Assembly (NCBI GenBank): GCA_964609375.1
Contig: CAZSSA010000097.1
Span: 1 to 8,191 of the forward strand
Origin: CAZDUS01 sp964609375
GTDB lineage: Bacteria > Verrucomicrobiota > Kiritimatiellia > CAIKKV01 > CAITUY01
Direction: 5' to 3'
DNA length: 8,191 nt
Position numbers and translations under genes: made by a program. Below are positions 5,768 through 8,191 of this stretch, piece after piece; position 1 is the first letter of the stretch; every line of letters begins with the position of its first letter. The notes under the pieces were generated by a model that did not search any database, had not been told where the DNA came from, and saw only the letters and a list, made by a program, of their open reading frames with translations.

Positions 5768-6721
5768 ATGAATATAGCCATTATCATCACCACCTATAAC
5801 GGCGCCCGGTGGCTTCCCCGCGCCATCGCAAGCGCTCAGGCACAAACCTATCCGCCATCTGAAATCATCGTGGTGGACGACGGTAGTACGGACAACACGG
5901 CAGCGCTGCTGGGGGCCACACCATGCATCCGCGCCATTATCCAGCCCAATGCCGGGGTCAGCGCGGCGCGCAACCGAGGTGCCCGGGAGTCCTCTGGAGA
6001 CTGGCTCCTGTTTCTGGATTATGACGACGATCTGCTGCCCGATGCGCTGGCCCGTTTCAAAGACTACGCGCAGGCCCATCCCGGCTTCGAGATATACTAT
6101 GGCGGTATTGCGGTTGAGCGTCAGGGGGGGCGCGGCTGGCGAATGTCTGGAGATCCGACCTCTGAGGGGGCCATACCGGCAGCGGCCCTGGTCAATTTCT
6201 ATCGCGTCCAGATTCTGACCCCGGGCGCGGTCCTGATGAGGAAATCCCTTTTATTGGCGGCCGGCGGCTGGGATACCCGTTATGACAGCGTGGAGGATCA
6301 GGATCTCTTCATCCGCGCCGGAGCCATGACTGAGTTCAAATACTGCGGGGGCACAATTCTCCGGAAGAACATGCATAACGCCAATGTTTCCAGCAACTGG
6401 CAGACGACCACCCTGCTCGGATTCCGGTGTACTGTCGAACATCTGGAGCGTTTCCGCCAGGCGGGCCGAGCGCGGGAGTTCCGAGGCATCTCGGCTCAAA
6501 AAGCCCTGGATTTAGCCATTCGACGCGCCCTCCGCTACAATGACCGTGAACTGCTGGATCGACTCCTGAAAGAAGCCGGAAAGATGGGTGTTTTGACACT
6601 TTGGGCCTGGCTCTTCCGGCGCTCGTTCCGGCTCGGGGTCGCCTACGCCCGGTTCTGGGGCCTGGTGGGTTATTATATTCCCGCTGTCGCCGAACGGTGG
6701 CGCTACGGGAGACTCGGCTGA
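5768..6721 (+). CDS. Family 2 glycosyltransferase (GT-A fold)
   Basis: This enzyme is predicted to transfer a sugar from a nucleotide-sugar donor to a glycan or lipid acceptor at the cytoplasmic face of the membrane. It has 317 residues. The start IAIIITTYN (3-11) is typical of GT2 N-termini, followed by the nucleotide-binding VVDDGSTD (35-42), NAGVSAARNRG (61-71) and the metal-binding DXD-type LDYDDD (83-88). VEDQDLF (175-181) carries the acidic catalytic motif of the family. The C-terminal third is basic and rich in Trp, Phe and Tyr (about 271-310) and may lie on the membrane, without a clear transmembrane helix. The start lies one base after the assembly gap, so its ribosome-binding site cannot be seen and a slightly longer N-terminus is possible, though the family usually begins here. 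The radical SAM gene follows after 15 bases. Donor and acceptor cannot be assigned. Confidence 0.93.
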   Translation: MNIAIIITTYNGARWLPRAIASAQAQTYPPSEIIVVDDGSTDNTAALLGATPCIRAIIQPNAGVSAARNRGARESSGDWLLFLDYDDDLLPDALARFKDYAQAHPGFEIYYGGIAVERQGGRGWRMSGDPTSEGAIPAAALVNFYRVQILTPGAVLMRKSLLLAAGGWDTRYDSVEDQDLFIRAGAMTEFKYCGGTILRKNMHNANVSSNWQTTTLLGFRCTVEHLERFRQAGRAREFRGISAQKALDLAIRRALRYNDRELLDRLLKEAGKMGVLTLWAWLFRRSFRLGVAYARFWGLVGYYIPAVAERWRYGRLG

Positions 6722-6736
6722 TTCCCTGCACCCTCT

Positions 6737-8191
6737 ATGAAAACAGCTCTCATCTCTTTTTCCCCCAACGCGATCAGCGTGAGGTCGCTTGCCGCCTACC
6801 TGAAATCGCGGGGTTATGAAGCCCTCTGCATCTTCTGTCCCGCTGACTTCAAGGAGGCGCACGCTCAACGGCTCATCGCCGGACTTCAGGAGCAAGGGGT
6901 CGGATTGGTTGGCATCAGTGTATTGACCGATACCTATGACGCCGCCGTGACGGTAACGCGGTGGATCCATTCGCAAATGGGAATACCGGTTGTCTGGGGA
7001 GGGGCACATGTCAATGTGATGCCGGAGGAATCGTTGCGCCACGCTGACATGGTCTGCATGGGAGAAAGTGAAGAGGCGATCCTCGAACTCGTCTCGGGAA
7101 TGTCTGCTTCCGGGTTGTCAGGATCCGCCGTGCCCAATATCTGGTACAGAACGAAGCAGGGTATCGTGAAGAACAGCCTTCGGATCCTTGAGGAGGATTT
7201 AGACAGGTTCCCGTTTCCCGATATGGATTTGCAGACGCAATTCGTGCTCGACGATACGGGGCTCACGGGTGTAGCAGCAGACTCATACCGTAAGTTTTAC
7301 AGCATCATGACATCCCGCGGATGTCCCTACCGGTGCCGGTACTGTTACAATAGCTACCGGGCGCGTCAATATAAGGGCAAAGGACGATATTTGCGGTTCC
7401 GCAGCGTGGAAAACGTTGTCAGGGAGCTGGAGGAGGCCAACGCACGGTTCGGTATGAAGCAGGTGAAGATCTGGGATGACAGTTTCCTTGCCAGGCCCCT
7501 GGATGATATCCGCCGCTTCGCGAACCTTTATGGAAAGCAAATAGGGAAGCCTTTCTTTATTCTCGGGGAACCCATGGCCTTTGACAGAACAAAGGTGGAG
7601 TGCTTGAAGGATTGCGGCCTGAAGGAAATGCAGATCGGAATTCAGACCGGCAGTGAACGGGTAAATCGCGAAATTTATCACCGGCAGATTTCGACGGCGG
7701 AGACCATTCGCGTGGCTCAGATCCTTCATGAACTTGGCATTCGGGCACGATATGACATCATTTTCAACAATCCTTACGAGCAGATAAGCGACCTAAAAGA
7801 CACGATCAACCTGCTGATGAAGATACCGGGCGAATTCTCCCTGCTCGGGTTTAACCTGATTTTTTACCCGGGCACGGAGATAACCGAGCAGGCCTTGAGG
7901 GATCGACTCATTGCCAGACGGGTCGATCCGGATGACTCGGCCCCCATTCAGAGTGCGCTAAATTCACCTGTGTTGTCGGGACGTCAGGCCGTCATCAGCG
8001 AGCGATATTACCGGATTCTCTACGACTCGCAGTCCAAGGAATACTTGAATGGAGTGATTGCGCTGGTGAGTTTCAGATTCTTGCCCCGCTGGGTGACCCG
8101 CTTCTTTGCGGGACTCAATGTCCCGGGTCGTGCGGCACTGCTCCACGGGTTCACCAAATGTTGCCGCTTGATCATCCATCTGAATCGCAGG
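6737..8191 (+). CDS. B12-binding-domain radical SAM protein (3' end outside window)
   Basis: This [4Fe-4S] enzyme should cleave S-adenosylmethionine to start radical chemistry. Of the protein 485 residues are visible and the frame is open at the right edge. The N-terminal 135 residues resemble a cobalamin-binding domain: alternating strand-helix pattern, VVWGGAHVNVMPE (85-97) and ADMVCMGESEEAI. The DxHxxG motif that supplies the cobalt-binding His is not seen, so B12 may bind base-off without a protein ligand or not at all. The radical SAM core has the cluster motif CPYRCRYC (Cys196, Cys200, Cys203), LGEP (near 276-279), GIQTGSE (301-307), and FYPGTEITEQA near 376-386, a pattern common in this class of B12-domain proteins (methyltransferases, cyclases, BchE and HpnP relatives). 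The C-terminal part (about 400-485) is basic with hydrophobic patches. Its place 15 bases after the glycosyltransferase suggests modification of a glycan or lipid, an inference. No Shine-Dalgarno is evident; translational coupling is possible. Confidence 0.92.
   Translation, partial: MKTALISFSPNAISVRSLAAYLKSRGYEALCIFCPADFKEAHAQRLIAGLQEQGVGLVGISVLTDTYDAAVTVTRWIHSQMGIPVVWGGAHVNVMPEESLRHADMVCMGESEEAILELVSGMSASGLSGSAVPNIWYRTKQGIVKNSLRILEEDLDRFPFPDMDLQTQFVLDDTGLTGVAADSYRKFYSIMTSRGCPYRCRYCYNSYRARQYKGKGRYLRFRSVENVVRELEEANARFGMKQVKIWDDSFLARPLDDIRRFANLYGKQIGKPFFILGEPMAFDRTKVECLKDCGLKEMQIGIQTGSERVNREIYHRQISTAETIRVAQILHELGIRARYDIIFNNPYEQISDLKDTINLLMKIPGEFSLLGFNLIFYPGTEITEQALRDRLIARRVDPDDSAPIQSALNSPVLSGRQAVISERYYRILYDSQSKEYLNGVIALVSFRFLPRWVTRFFAGLNVPGRAALLHGFTKCCRLIIHLNRR

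Noticed and set aside
5501..6079. Minus-strand open frame running across the N run
   Set aside because: It only exists because unknown bases were translated through; both sides are antisense to real genes.
1..8191. CRISPR array, insertion sequence, toxin-antitoxin or defence island
   Set aside because: No direct repeats with spacers, transposase, terminal repeats with target duplications, or small overlapping gene pairs are visible.

Overview
The window reads as ordinary, fairly GC-rich bacterial chromosome, probably from a draft or metagenome assembly, because a run of exactly 100 Ns (5667-5766) joins two contigs. No rRNA or tRNA is present, so the organism can only be inferred. A bacterial topoisomerase VI B subunit, GC-rich perfect hairpins between genes and an acyl-CoA dehydrogenase would fit an environmental lineage such as the PVC group (Kiritimatiellota/Lentisphaerota) or a similar uncultured phylum. 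I hold this weakly.

Left part (1-4849), all on the minus strand. In the order of transcription it holds a short-chain-type acyl-CoA dehydrogenase (4849-3689), a strong intrinsic terminator (3667-3630), a HAD-superfamily phosphatase with a C-terminal membrane segment (3589-2546), pyrroline-5-carboxylate reductase proC (2528-1728, only 17 bases after the HAD gene), a perfect 10-bp hairpin, and topoisomerase VI subunit B (1649 to beyond the left edge). HAD and proC look like one transcription unit, possibly continuing into top6B. The dehydrogenase looks like its own unit.

Middle (4850-5117): a divergent intergenic region with a GC-rich 9-bp hairpin and two further perfect inverted repeats, followed by a textbook Shine-Dalgarno.

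Right part (5118-8191), all on the plus strand. It holds a free-standing protein resembling the C-terminal (MgsA_C) region of the RarA/MgsA clamp-loader-like ATPase but without the ATPase module (cut by the gap), then the gap, a family 2 glycosyltransferase, and a radical SAM protein with an N-terminal B12-binding-like domain that runs off the right edge. The last two are 15 bases apart and probably co-transcribed, as in surface-glycan or lipid-modification loci.

I see no mobile element, CRISPR array, toxin-antitoxin pair or defence system. The items most worth a second look are the bacterial Top6B, the stand-alone RarA-C-like protein with its structured leader, and the glycosyltransferase/radical SAM pair.
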